A DNA stretch of 57,261 nt from Nevskia sp. (GCA_030694365.1 JAUXYM010000087.1:1-57261); one strand, 5' to 3'. Counted from the stretch's first letter, positions 25,404 through 36,362 are shown. Translations and numbers: made by a program. The notes: generated by a model not told the origin, from the letters alone.

Positions 25404-27785
25404 TCATGTCGAACGTCGGACGCTCCCAGGCAGCGGTGCGAAATAGCCCGCTGCCAGCAGGATCACGCCGACTGACAGGAACGCGGCAATGCGCGCCAGG
25501 GTGCCGGTGCCGGCGGTATCGACGGCGAACAACTTGATCGCGACGATCACCATCAGCACCGCACCGGCCAGCCACAGGCCACGATTGATCCGCCGCGCCG
25601 CCAGCCACATCGCGCCGAAGCCGAGCACGCTCCAGACCACCGACCAGGTCGCCTGCAGCAAGGCCGAATCGAGCATGCCCTGGAAGCCCAGCGGCGTGCC
25701 GAGGCCGTAGTGCAGGCCGCGTGCGATCGCGCCGTTCAGCCAGACGAAGGCGGTTGCAGCCACCGGCATCAGCCAAGGCTTGTGCAACTTGGTCAGCCAC
25801 TGCCAGTCCTCGATACGGCGCTGACGCCAGAACAGCAGCAGCGCTGCGGCGATCGCCAGCACACTGAGATCCAGCGGATCGAGCAGCGGCAGGGTCATCA
25901 GCGGTGCGGCGCTGCCACGGCTTTCAAGGCTGGTCGCCAGTACCCAGGCCAGCAGCCAGATCGCCAGCGGCAGCGATACGCCCAGCGAATACAGGCGGCG
26001 ATCGCGCGCCACCGGCCAGCGTGCCGCGAACACCGTGAACAGGCCCAGTGCGAACGCCGGCACCAGACCCCAGGCCAGCACCGGCCAGTCGCCACCGAAC
26101 TGGCTGCGCAGATGCCAGGCCAGTTCCAAGCTGACCAACCAGGTCTTCAGCAGCGCCGGGATGATGTGCGCCGGCCATTCCCCCATAGGCACCGGGGCCG
26201 GTGCCGGTGTCGCCTGCGCGTGGCGCTCGCTGCGCCAGAGCAGGACGTAGTGCGTGCTCAGCAAGGCGAACCAGCCGAACACGCCGCCCTGACCCGAAGG
26301 CCGCTCGACGAGCGCGGCGATCAGGCCGATGCCGGCGAACAGCAGAAAGCTCAGCTGCGACAGACGCGCAAGCCATGGCCAGATCAAGCGCTGCGCAAGT
26401 ACCGCGAGCGCCGCGGCGCTCAGCGCACCCGCTGCCAGCGCGATACCGATGCAGTAGTCATCGGCTGCGTGGTCGACCTGTGCGAACAGCGCGTACAGCC
26501 ACCAGCCCAGCGCCCAGACCGCCGCAAGATCGGCGACTCGCTGTTCGCTGCGCGATGCAGCGCCGGACAAGCGCAGCCAATGGCCGCTGGCGATGGCCGA
26601 AACCGCCAGCAGGACTGCGCCCGGTACCCCGACTTCGAACCAGCCGCTGCTGGCCGGGCTGTCGACAATGCCGATCGCCAGCGATCCGCCGGCCAGCAAT
26701 TGCACGATCACGCCAAAGGCCCGCGCGCGGAACTGTTGCTGGCGCAGACCGAGCCAGACCGCGCCGGCACCCTCGAGCGCCCAGGTCGCCGAGGTGGCCT
26801 GCTCGTCGAAATACAGCGGCACCGCCAGACTCAGCAGCACCACGCCGATCGCGATGAACGCCTGCGCGGTGATTCGCCAGTAGTCGCGCCGCGCGCTGAA
26901 CAGCGCTGCGGCAACGAGCAGATAGAACAAACCGAAGCCGGCGGCACTGGCGGCCAGGCCGTGCTCGATGTCGGCGACCAGGCTCGCCTGCAGCGACAGC
27001 ACCACTGACGGCAGGCCAAACGTCAGCGTGCCGGAGACCAGGCCCGCGCGACGCTCGCTGCGCGCCGACAGCACGGTGACCAACACGTAGAGCACGAAGA
27101 ACAGCAGCAGAAAGAACTCGACACTGGCAAACCATTCGGCGCGGTAGGTCGTGACTCGCCACAAGGACGTGATCACGAAGGTGAACACGAAGCCGAGCAG
27201 GTTCAGAACATTCCAGCCTCGGAACGCGGCGATCGCGAACACGCCGAGATTGAGCACCGTGTAATAGCCGAACAGGCTGATGTGGCTGCCGTCGCCACCG
27301 AGCAGCAGGGGTGCTGCGAAGCCGCCGGCGAAACCGATGACTGCCAGTGGCAGCGCGTTCTGACGCACCGCCAGCAGCGCCGAACTGGCCGCGACCAGCA
27401 CCAGCAGCGCGAACGCCGGCGTCGGCACCAGCAGGTGATACAGCCGCAGCGCGGCGAGCACCGTCAGGTACAACAGCGCCAGACCGCCGCCTTGCAAGGT
27501 CAGCGCGTAGCCAGCAACCCGCTCATGCAGGCGCCAGCCGACCCCGACCATCGCCAGCGCCGCCAGCGACAGGCCCGCGAGCCGCAGTTCGACCGGCAGA
27601 TAACCGGTTTCCGCCGCATAGCGAATCAGGTAGACCGCACCGACGAAGGTGATCAGCACGCCGAGCCGGGCCAGCGGATTGCCGCCTCGGGCCCAGTCCG
27701 AAACTATTTCGATCAGGCGATTGAAGGTCGATGGCGCTGCTGGTGCCGACACTGACGATGGCATGGCTATCACTGCCGTCGACAA
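25404..27785 (-). CDS. DUF2339-type polytopic membrane protein, main body
   Basis: Predicted inner-membrane protein with more than 20 hydrophobic segments; function unknown. The frame codes for 793 aa from TTG 27785. The conserved region begins RLIEIVSDWARGGNPLARL near residue 24 and the protein ends with the family signature GTGTLARIAAFLSVGV...GYFAPLPG. The start codon and first about 20 residues are doubtful: family members carry an extra N-terminal membrane segment and coiled coil, and exactly such a segment is encoded just upstream in another frame (27523-28077). The gene is probably frameshifted in the linker near 27730-27840. It follows the OmpA-like lipoprotein gene by 12 nt. Confidence 0.8.
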   Translation of the reverse strand: MSTAVIAMPSSVSAPAAPSTFNRLIEIVSDWARGGNPLARLGVLITFVGAVYLIRYAAETGYLPVELRLAGLSLAALAMVGVGWRLHERVAGYALTLQGGGLALLYLTVLAALRLYHLLVPTPAFALLVLVAASSALLAVRQNALPLAVIGFAGGFAAPLLLGGDGSHISLFGYYTVLNLGVFAIAAFRGWNVLNLLGFVFTFVITSLWRVTTYRAEWFASVEFFLLLFFVLYVLVTVLSARSERRAGLVSGTLTFGLPSVVLSLQASLVADIEHGLAASAAGFGLFYLLVAAALFSARRDYWRITAQAFIAIGVVLLSLAVPLYFDEQATSATWALEGAGAVWLGLRQQQFRARAFGVIVQLLAGGSLAIGIVDSPASSGWFEVGVPGAVLLAVSAIASGHWLRLSGAASRSEQRVADLAAVWALGWWLYALFAQVDHAADDYCIGIALAAGALSAAALAVLAQRLIWPWLARLSQLSFLLFAGIGLIAALVERPSGQGGVFGWFALLSTHYVLLWRSERHAQATPAPAPVPMGEWPAHIIPALLKTWLVSLELAWHLRSQFGGDWPVLAWGLVPAFALGLFTVFAARWPVARDRRLYSLGVSLPLAIWLLAWVLATSLESRGSAAPLMTLPLLDPLDLSVLAIAAALLLFWRQRRIEDWQWLTKLHKPWLMPVAATAFVWLNGAIARGLHYGLGTPLGFQGMLDSALLQATWSVVWSVLGFGAMWLAARRINRGLWLAGAVLMVIVAIKLFAVDTAGTGTLARIAAFLSVGVILLAAGYFAPLPGSVRRST

Positions 27786-28077
27786 GGCCGATGGCGTCTC
27801 GCTCCAGCCCGGCGATTCGCGCCGGCAAGGGCGTTTCCTCTACGAGCGGCTCGGCCTCTGCTGCTGGGGTTGCCGATGGAACAACGCCCGTCGTAACTCT
27901 CGCACTCAGCTCACGCAGTTCCTGCTGCACCTCGCGCAGACGGCCGAACAGATAGCCGCTGAACGCACCGAGCCAGAAGCCGCCGATGTTGTCGAGCACA
28001 TAGGCGGCGATGGTGCCGAACAGCAGCACCCAGACGATCGTGAGATTCGAACGCGACGCGGCGGCTGGCAGGTTCAA
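27523..28077 (-). pseudogene. N-terminal fragment of the DUF2339 protein, out of frame with the main body
   Basis: The ORF codes for 184 aa. Residues 1-115 look real: a membrane segment IVWVLLFGTIAAYVLDNI, a glycine-rich turn, then GRLREVQQELRELSARV, the short coiled coil typical of DUF2339 N-termini, and an acidic/Pro linker. After about residue 115 the translation becomes an Arg-rich shadow of the main body. The main-body frame is closed by a stop near 27840, so the shift must lie between there and about 27730. It could be a real mutation or a sequencing error in a GC-rich linker. Confidence 0.65.
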
Positions 28078-28089
28078 GGGCCGTCGCGA

Positions 28090-28752
28090 TCAGCGGCTGG
28101 CGGCGACGGTCCCGGGCGGCATCCAGGCGCGCAACTCGCGGCCTTCGACGATCGCCGCGAACACCAGCTCGATGCGATGACCAGCACCGTTCTTCTCGCT
28201 GCGCGTTTCGGCACGCAGGCGGCCACCGGGCACCCCCTGCTCGGCGAGATAGGCCGCGATCGCCGTGGCACGACGCTCGGTCAGGCTCGTATCTTCCGCG
28301 CGTTCGGCATGGCCGATCACGTGGATGACCCAGGCGCCAGCACTGGCACCAGCCCCTGCACCACTGCCACCACGAGTCGCCGTGGCGATCTCCGACAACG
28401 GCAGCAGCAGCTCGGGCCGCAACTGCGCGCTGCCGGTTTCGAAGGCGCGCTCGGCATCGAGCACGACCCGCGTCGGCCGATCCCGCTCGGGCTGCAAGCG
28501 CCAGATGCCGGACGCCTCGCCGAGCGTCGTCTTCACCGCGCCATTGAATGCCGCCAGCACCGCCGGCAACTGCGCCTGCGGCAAGGCACCGGCCACCGCA
28601 TAAGCCTCTGGCGGTGCCTCGGCGCCTGCCAGTGGTACCGGCGCGCCATCTTGCGCAGGCACGATCGGCGCGGACTCCGGTGGCGAGCCCGCGCAGGCCG
28701 CTAGCCCCAGCAGCAGCGCTGCGAGGCTTGCCCGAATGAGCCTTCGCTTCAC
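28090..28752 (-). CDS. OmpA-family lipoprotein
   Basis: Predicted outer-membrane lipoprotein with a peptidoglycan-binding OmpA C-terminal domain. The product is 220 aa. The signal peptide ends in the lipobox LAAC, with lipidated Cys at residue 20. A Pro/Ala-rich spacer follows, then the OmpA-like domain from about 110 to 205: FETGSAQLRP, HVIGHAERAEDTSLTERRA and GHRIELVF. The usual GHTD is GHAE here, so the diaminopimelate-binding Asp may be missing. It starts with GTG 28752, overlapping the rnr stop (GTGA). Confidence 0.85.
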   Translation of the reverse strand: MKRRLIRASLAALLLGLAACAGSPPESAPIVPAQDGAPVPLAGAEAPPEAYAVAGALPQAQLPAVLAAFNGAVKTTLGEASGIWRLQPERDRPTRVVLDAERAFETGSAQLRPELLLPLSEIATATRGGSGAGAGASAGAWVIHVIGHAERAEDTSLTERRATAIAAYLAEQGVPGGRLRAETRSEKNGAGHRIELVFAAIVEGRELRAWMPPGTVAASR

Positions 28753-31223
28753 CGACGCTTTCTCCCGCGGCCGCCGCTGTTGCGACCGCCCTCGCGATCA
28801 GCACCACGACCATTGTCACGGCCGCCGTCCTGTCCACCATCCTTCTGGCCGCCCGCCTTGCCGCCCTGCTCGACGATCTCGAGATCGATCTTGCGTTCGT
28901 CGAGGCTGACCCGGACCACCTTGACGCGGATCTTCTGACCGAGCGCGTAGACGGTCTTCGAGCGGCTGCCGACCAGGCGCTGATGCTTAGGCTCGAACTC
29001 GTAGAAATCGCCCTTCAGCTGCGACACATGGAGCATGCCTTCGATGTACAGGCCGGTCAGTTCGACGAACAGGCCGAACGGCGCGACGCTGGCGACGATG
29101 CCGTCGAAGTCCTCACCAACCCGATGGCGCATGAACTCGCACTTGAGCCAGGTGTTGACGTCGCGGGTGGCGTCGTCGGCACGGCGCTCGGCCATCGAGC
29201 AATGCGCGCCCAGCGCTTCCATCTGCTGCACCGAGTAGGTGAAGGTCTTCGGCTTGCCCTTGGCGATCACGTGCTTGATCGCCCGGTGCAGCAGCAGATC
29301 GGGATAGCGGCGGATCGGGCTGGTGAAGTGCGCGTAGTGGCTCAGCGCCAGGCCGAAGTGGCCGTCGTTGGCCGGCTGGTAGCGGGCCTGCATCAGCGAC
29401 CGCAGCATCACCGTCTGGATCAGGCTGGCATCCTCGCGGCCCTTGACGCTGGCGAGCAGGGTTGCGTAATCCTTGGCGACCGGCGAATCACCACCGCCCA
29501 GCCGCAGTGCGCGGCCGGCCAGGAACTCGCGCAGGATCGCCACCTTGTCGCCATCCGGCGGCGCGTGAACGCGGAACAGCGACGGCATCTTGTGCTTGTC
29601 GACCAACAGCGCGCCCTGCACGTTCGCCGCGATCATGCATTCCTCGATCAGGCGATGCGCCACGTTGCGCTGCACCGGCACGATCTTTTCGATCTTGCGG
29701 CCTTCGCCGAAGACGATCTTGGTTTCGGTACCTTCGAAGTCGATCGCGCCCCGCGCCTCGCGCGCCGCGAACAGCGCTTCGAACACTTCCCGCAGGGTGT
29801 TCAGCGGCGTCAGCAATTCCGGCTGCGCCTTCGCCTGCTCGCATTCCGGGTCGGCCAGCATCGCGGCGACATCGTCATAGATCAGCCGTGCCTTCGAGCG
29901 CATCACCGCCGGATAGAACCTGGATTTCGAGACTTCGCCGTCCTTGGCGACGCGCATCTCGCAGACCATGCACAGGCGATCGACCTTCGGATTCAGCGAG
30001 CAGAGGCCGTTCGACAGCGCTTCCGGCAGCATCGGGATGACGTTGTTCGGGAAGTACACCGAGGTGCCGCGTTCGGTCGCTTCGGCATCGAGCGCCGAGC
30101 CCACGGTGACGTAGGACGACACGTCTGCGATCGCTACCCAGAGCTTCCAGCCGCCGCCGCGCCAGCCCTTGACCGCTTCCGCATAGACCGCGTCATCGAA
30201 GTCGCGGGCATCGGCGCCATCGATGGTCATCAGGCCGAGTTCGCGCAGGTCTTCGCGATCGCCCCATTGCGCCGGGGTCACCACCGGGCCATAGGCTTCG
30301 GCTTCCGCCTCGACGCCCGGCGGCCATTCGAACGGCAGCTTGTGGGCGCGGATCGCCGCGGCGATCTCCATGCCCGGCGCCATATGGTCGCCGAGAATCT
30401 CGACGATGCGGCCGACCGGCATGGTCCGGTCGCCCGGAGGTGCGGTCAGCTCGGCCACCACCATCTGGCCCGGCTTGGCGCCGCCCAGATCGGTGGATGG
30501 CACGACCAGTTCCGGATGCTTCGGATTGCTCGGGATCACCGTGAAGATGCCGCCACCGCCGATGCTCGAGGCATGCAGACGGCCGACGACCTGCGAAGTG
30601 CCGCGTTCGAGGACATCGACCAGCGAGCCTTCGCGGCGACCGCGGGCATCGGTGCCGGTGACCCGCACTCTCACCCGGTCGCCATTCATCAGGCTGTTCA
30701 TCTGGCGCGGCGACAGGAACACGTCGCCGGACTTGTCGCCGTGGGCGCTGCCATCAGGCTGGACGAAGCCGTAGCCATCGCGATGGGCGAGCACCTTGCC
30801 GTCGACGAGAATGCCGGAGCGCGGCACCGCTTCGATGGTCTGGCCGTTCTCGGTCAGCACCGGGCGATAGGCACCGCGACGATCCGCTGGCTCCAACTGG
30901 CCTTCGCGGGCCATCGCCACCAGACGTTTGGCGAAAGCTTCCTGCTCGTTGAGCTTCTTCAGGCCGAAATGGGCGATCAGCTCATCGAGCGTCATCGGAT
31001 CGGCCGATTCGACCAGCGTCTTCAGCACGTGGTTGCGGCTGGGCAGCGGGCTGGCGTAGCGGGTGGACTCGGCCGCGAAGTCGGCATCCGCCGTCTTCCA
31101 GTCAGCCTTGTCGGCCGTCTTGCGGCCCCAGCTGAAACCTCCGGCCTTGGCCTTCTTCGGCAGCTCGGGCGTCTTGTCATCGGCCAACTCGCGACGGCCG
31201 TTATTATTTTTGGACTTCTTCAT
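28749..31223 (-). CDS. rnr: Ribonuclease R
   Basis: Processive 3'-5' exoribonuclease that degrades structured RNA. The product is 824 aa. Basic N-terminus and helix-turn-helix region (VLKTLVESADPMTLDELIAHFG near 70), two cold-shock domains (about 135-290), RNB catalytic domain with TIDGADARDFDDAVYA near residue 340, and an S1 domain near 730-800 (GEDFDGIVASVAPFGLFVEL). The tail is Gly/Arg/Asp-rich. ATG 31221-31223 is preceded by a G-run inside a hairpin (31227-31243), which could limit initiation. Divergent from tRNA-Leu. Confidence 0.96.
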   Translation of the reverse strand: MKKSKNNNGRRELADDKTPELPKKAKAGGFSWGRKTADKADWKTADADFAAESTRYASPLPSRNHVLKTLVESADPMTLDELIAHFGLKKLNEQEAFAKRLVAMAREGQLEPADRRGAYRPVLTENGQTIEAVPRSGILVDGKVLAHRDGYGFVQPDGSAHGDKSGDVFLSPRQMNSLMNGDRVRVRVTGTDARGRREGSLVDVLERGTSQVVGRLHASSIGGGGIFTVIPSNPKHPELVVPSTDLGGAKPGQMVVAELTAPPGDRTMPVGRIVEILGDHMAPGMEIAAAIRAHKLPFEWPPGVEAEAEAYGPVVTPAQWGDREDLRELGLMTIDGADARDFDDAVYAEAVKGWRGGGWKLWVAIADVSSYVTVGSALDAEATERGTSVYFPNNVIPMLPEALSNGLCSLNPKVDRLCMVCEMRVAKDGEVSKSRFYPAVMRSKARLIYDDVAAMLADPECEQAKAQPELLTPLNTLREVFEALFAAREARGAIDFEGTETKIVFGEGRKIEKIVPVQRNVAHRLIEECMIAANVQGALLVDKHKMPSLFRVHAPPDGDKVAILREFLAGRALRLGGGDSPVAKDYATLLASVKGREDASLIQTVMLRSLMQARYQPANDGHFGLALSHYAHFTSPIRRYPDLLLHRAIKHVIAKGKPKTFTYSVQQMEALGAHCSMAERRADDATRDVNTWLKCEFMRHRVGEDFDGIVASVAPFGLFVELTGLYIEGMLHVSQLKGDFYEFEPKHQRLVGSRSKTVYALGQKIRVKVVRVSLDERKIDLEIVEQGGKAGGQKDGGQDGGRDNGRGADREGGRNSGGRGRKRR

Positions 31224-31250
31224 TGACAGACCCCCCGGGTCTGATTAATC
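31223..31250 (+). promoter_or_regulatory. Probable tRNA-Leu promoter with a central palindrome
   Basis: A perfect -35 TTGACA (31223-31228) overlaps the rnr start codon. A weak -10, TTAATC (31245-31250), follows after 16 bp, then a GC-rich discriminator. Between them CAGACCC-CCC-GGGTCTG (31227-31243) is a perfect 7-bp inverted repeat. In rnr mRNA the same repeat folds just before the ATG. Confidence 0.5.
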
Positions 31251-31262
31251 TGCGCGCCCTGA

Positions 31263-31347
<85 letters not shown>

Positions 31348-31372
31348 TCTTATAAAGCTGTCGTTTCATCTC

Positions 31373-31403
31373 AAGGCCACCCTCGCGGTGGCCTTTTTCT
31401 TTT
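31373..31403 (+). terminator. Intrinsic terminator of tRNA-Leu
   Basis: A perfect 9-bp stem AAGGCCACC/GGTGGCCTT with a 5-nt loop is followed by TTTCTTTT. It starts 26 nt after the tRNA. Confidence 0.85.
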
Positions 31404-31422
31404 GTCACTTCGTTCATTACCT

Positions 31423-31514
31423 CAGTGGTTAGTGGATGGTGGATGGTGGTCAGTGACAACGAACGGCCAGCAAAGCTTTTTGCTGGCCACGGGTCACTGA
31501 CCACTCGCCACTGC
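31423..31514. repeat. Heptad inverted-repeat element, copy 3 (3' of purA)
   Basis: Left arm AGTGGTT AGTGGAT GGTGGAT GGTGGTC; right arm GGTC ACTGACC ACTCGCC ACTGC. The centre holds a separate perfect hairpin, GGCCAGCAAA/TTTGCTGGCC around GCTT. The element ends 1 nt from the purA stop codon; the other side faces the tRNA-Leu terminator, so purA transcription ends near it. Confidence 0.85.
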
Positions 31515-31515
31515 T

Positions 31516-33232
<1,717 letters not shown>

Positions 33233-34207
33233 CTAGCTTTTCCCGCCAAGCCGCAGCAGCTCGTTGACATCGGCCGAGAACCCGGTCGCCGGCCGCGCCG
33301 ATCCTGCACCGTCGAAGCGTCCACCGCGCGCCACTTCGCGACCGTGGCCGGGCACGAAGGCGGCGAACACCAGGCCGGTCTGGTAGCGATAGCCGCGCAG
33401 TTCGGCGAGGTCGATGTGCAGCGGTGCCGGGTTATCGAGCTTCGATAGGTAGTCAGCCGCCTCTTCCAGCGCGGCCAGCGCTTCGGCAACCGCCGGCTCG
33501 CTGACATCGAGTGTCTGCCGCGCGCGTTGCAGCACGCTGACATCACCGTTCAGCTCCATCAGTGCCGACAGACCGCTCGCAGCTTTCTTCGGCAGCGCTC
33601 GGGCTGAGGAGAAATCACGCAGATCCGGTTGGGACTTGCGCTGCAGGATGTCGAACACGGCGGTTTCGTCGTCGGCGTCCAGCTGCAGCGTTGCCGCCAG
33701 CGCGCGGTAGATGCCGACATGGCCGAGGTCGATGTGGGCATCGCGAATGCCGGCGAGGCGCAAGGTATCGAGCATCAGCTTGAGGATTTCGAGATCCGCG
33801 CTCAAGCGAAGCTCGCCAAACACTTCGCAGCCCACCTGGCGCGGCGCACGCGAGCCACCCAGGCTGTCCGGCCGGGTGCGCAGCACGGTACCGAGATAGC
33901 AGAGGCGCACCACCGGCACATCGGCGAAGTGGCGCGCGGCGATTCGCGTGGCCTGCGGCGTCATGTCGGCACGCAGGCCAAGCAGACGGCCACCGACCGG
34001 ATCGGTCAGCTTGAAGGTCTGGTCTTCGAGATCGCTGCCGGCACCGCTGAGCAGGGTGTCGAGATGCTCGATCAGCGGCGGCAGGATCAGCTCGTAGGAC
34101 TGCGAGCGATAATGATCGAGCAGCGCACGGCGCAGGCTTTCAACCCGCCACGCGGTATTGGGCAGCGCTTCTTCGACGCCGTCCGGCAACATCCAGAGTC
34201 TGGTCAC
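33233..34207 (-). CDS. hisZ: ATP phosphoribosyltransferase regulatory subunit HisZ
   Basis: Histidyl-tRNA synthetase paralogue that assembles with short-form HisG to give active, histidine-sensitive ATP phosphoribosyltransferase. The product is 324 aa, at the short end for the family. Class II synthetase core: TFKLTDPVGGRLLGLRADMT, then PRQVGCEVFGE. The anticodon-binding domain is absent, as expected. C-terminal YRYQTGLVFAAFVPGHG and ARGGRFD match the catalytic fold remnants. The stop TAG is immediately followed by the GxxExxY cassette. It follows hflC after 110 bp with a small hairpin. Confidence 0.93.
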   Translation of the reverse strand: MTRLWMLPDGVEEALPNTAWRVESLRRALLDHYRSQSYELILPPLIEHLDTLLSGAGSDLEDQTFKLTDPVGGRLLGLRADMTPQATRIAARHFADVPVVRLCYLGTVLRTRPDSLGGSRAPRQVGCEVFGELRLSADLEILKLMLDTLRLAGIRDAHIDLGHVGIYRALAATLQLDADDETAVFDILQRKSQPDLRDFSSARALPKKAASGLSALMELNGDVSVLQRARQTLDVSEPAVAEALAALEEAADYLSKLDNPAPLHIDLAELRGYRYQTGLVFAAFVPGHGREVARGGRFDGAGSARPATGFSADVNELLRLGGKS

Positions 34208-34232
34208 GACAGGGTCACGCCAAGAGTAGTGG

Positions 34233-34252
34233 GGAAAACGCCATCAGGCGTT
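34233..34252 (-). terminator. Weak terminator-like hairpin after hflC
   Basis: Minus-strand stem AACGCC/GGCGTT with a TGAT loop followed by TTCCCC. Short stem and poor T-tract; it may only attenuate transcription into hisZ. Confidence 0.35.
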
Positions 34253-34317
34253 CCCGTGAATCAATGGCAGGGACTGCCACCATCACACACTGAGGCAGGC
34301 GCTTTGGCAGGCTGCAA

Positions 34318-35187
34318 TCACTTGCCTTCGCTCTGCTTCAGGTACTTGAAGAACTCGCCCTTGGGCTCGATGACCATGACGTCCTTCTGATCGCGGAAAG
34401 CGTCGCGATAGGCGTTCAGCGCCCGGTAGAACGCGTAGAACTCCTGGTCCGAGCCGTAGGCCTTGGCCGAAATGTCGGCGGTCTTGGCATCGCCTTCGCC
34501 TCTGAGCTTTTCGGCGTCGCGGTAGGCATCGGCGATCGTGGTCAGCGCGCTGCGATCAGCTTCGGCGCGAATCTTTTCGGACTCTTCGAAACCGCGGGCG
34601 CGCAGATCGGAAGCCACCCGGGTGCGCTCGGCGCGCATCCGCTCGTAGACCGAATCGCTGACCGCGCGTGGCAGGTTGATGCTCTTGATGCGCACATCGA
34701 CCAGCTCGATACCGAGTTCCTTGACCCGCGTTGACGCGGTCTTCGCCAGCGCCGCCATGATCTCGCCGCGCTCGCCGGAGATCGCCTGCTGGATGGTGCG
34801 GCTGCCGAACTCGGCACGCAGGCCGGGGTTGATGATGGTCGCCAGACGGTTCTCGGCGACCAGATCCTGGCCACCGGTGGCGCGGTAGTAATTGCCGATG
34901 TCGGCGATCCGCCACTTGACGTAGAAATCGACCTCGACGTTCTTCTTCTCGACGGTCAGGAAGGTTTCGGTCTGGTTGTCCAGGGTCAGCACGCGGCTGT
35001 CGAACTTCTTGACCGATTCGATCATCGGCAGCTTGAAATGCAGGCCGGGCTGGTAGTCCGAACCCTGCACTTCGCCGAACTTGAACAGCAGTGCTTTTTC
35101 GCGCTGGTCGACGATGAAGATGCTGTTCAGCAGCAGCAGCATGGCGACGAAGATGCCCGCCAGAATCAGGGATTGCCGGTTGCTCAT
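34318..35187 (-). CDS. hflC: Protease modulator HflC
   Basis: SPFH/band 7 protein that forms a cage with HflK around FtsH. The product is 289 aa. N-terminal membrane segment at residues 7-26 (LILAGIFVAMLLLLNSIFIV), SPFH domain about 22-190 (VDQREKALLFKFGEV), then a long helix rich in Glu/Arg/Ala (AERTRVASDLRARGFEESEK). C-terminal segment FYRALNAYRDAFRDQKDVMV is typical. It lies 23 nt after hflK. Confidence 0.95.
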   Translation of the reverse strand: MSNRQSLILAGIFVAMLLLLNSIFIVDQREKALLFKFGEVQGSDYQPGLHFKLPMIESVKKFDSRVLTLDNQTETFLTVEKKNVEVDFYVKWRIADIGNYYRATGGQDLVAENRLATIINPGLRAEFGSRTIQQAISGERGEIMAALAKTASTRVKELGIELVDVRIKSINLPRAVSDSVYERMRAERTRVASDLRARGFEESEKIRAEADRSALTTIADAYRDAEKLRGEGDAKTADISAKAYGSDQEFYAFYRALNAYRDAFRDQKDVMVIEPKGEFFKYLKQSEGK

Positions 35188-35210
35188 GGTGATCGGTGTC
35201 CTGGCGGGTA

Positions 35211-36362
35211 TCAGCGCGCGCGGTCGCGCGAGCGCGCGGCGTCGTCAGCGCTGTTGCGGGTCGGCGAACTGCGTGACGAAGCGCCGGAGTTGAATTCGGA
35301 AGGCAGCGCGTCGGCGTTCTTCTGGGCGTTCTTCAGCAACTGTTCCAGCGGCAGATAGAACGCCGGGTTGCCCTTGTCGATATCGATCAGCACCTTGCTG
35401 CTGCCGGCATAGACCTCGGACATGGCATCGAAGTACATGCGCTTGCGGGTGATCTGCGGCGCCTTCTGATACTCCGCGACCAGGGCCGAGAAACGGGCTG
35501 CGTCACCCTGGGCTCGGGCCACGGTCTGATCTCGGTAGGCGGTCGCTTCGGCGATCCGGCGAGCCGCTTCACCGCGGGCACGCGGCAGGCGATCGTTGGC
35601 GTAAGCCTCGGCCTCGTTCTGCAGACGTTCCTTGTCTTCACGCGCCTTGATCGCATCGGCGAACGCGGCCTGCACCTGCTCTGGCGGCTGCGCCTGCTGC
35701 AGATTGACTTCGGTGACGATCAGGCCGGTCTTGTAATCATTCAGACGTTCCTGCAGGCCGATCTTGATCTGGTCAGCCACCGCCTGGCGGCCATCGGTGA
35801 GGATGAAGTCCATCGTCGACCGGCCGACCACTTCCCGCGAGGCGGCCTTGGTCGCCTGCTGCAGGGTCTTGTCTGGTGCGGCAACGTTGAACAGGTATTC
35901 CTCGGCCGACGACACCCGGTACTGCACCGATAGTTCGAGATCGACGATGTTCTCATCCTGGGTCAGCATCGTCGCCCGGTCGGTGACCTGGCGGACCTGG
36001 GTGAACGGCAGCTTCTCGATCCGCTCGAACGGCCAGTAGGCCCAGTGCGGACCTGGCTCGGTGGTGCCGGCATAGGCACCGAAGCGGGTGATCACTGCGC
36101 GCTCCTGCTCCTCGACCGTGTAGAAGCTCTGGTAAGCGACGAACAGCAGCACCAGGATGACGACGATGCCGGCAGCACCCGGCGGCATCTGCGTCGGCGC
36201 GCCACTGCCGGGCGTCCGGCCAGCACCGCTGCGGCCAAACCACTTGGCCTTGATTCGCTTCAGCAGCGCGTCCAGATCGGGTGGGCCTTCGTTGCCGCGC
36301 TTGCCGCCGGAATTCGAATTCCACGGATCGCGACCGCCGGGTCCCGGCTCATTCCAAGCCAT
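35211..36362 (-). CDS. hflK: FtsH protease activity modulator HflK
   Basis: Partner of HflC in the FtsH-regulating membrane complex. The product is 383 aa from MAWNEPGPGGRDPWNS at 36362, preceded by GGAG; 17 further in-frame codons upstream are not conserved. The Gly-rich N-terminus with DLDALLKRIKAKWFG is a family mark. One membrane segment at about 75-94 (GIVVILVLLFVAYQSFYTV), then the SPFH domain and a helical region YANDRLPRARGEAARRIAEA. The extreme C-terminus is Ser/Arg-rich and unconserved. Confidence 0.95.
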   Translation of the reverse strand: MAWNEPGPGGRDPWNSNSGGKRGNEGPPDLDALLKRIKAKWFGRSGAGRTPGSGAPTQMPPGAAGIVVILVLLFVAYQSFYTVEEQERAVITRFGAYAGTTEPGPHWAYWPFERIEKLPFTQVRQVTDRATMLTQDENIVDLELSVQYRVSSAEEYLFNVAAPDKTLQQATKAASREVVGRSTMDFILTDGRQAVADQIKIGLQERLNDYKTGLIVTEVNLQQAQPPEQVQAAFADAIKAREDKERLQNEAEAYANDRLPRARGEAARRIAEATAYRDQTVARAQGDAARFSALVAEYQKAPQITRKRMYFDAMSEVYAGSSKVLIDIDKGNPAFYLPLEQLLKNAQKNADALPSEFNSGASSRSSPTRNSADDAARSRDRAR

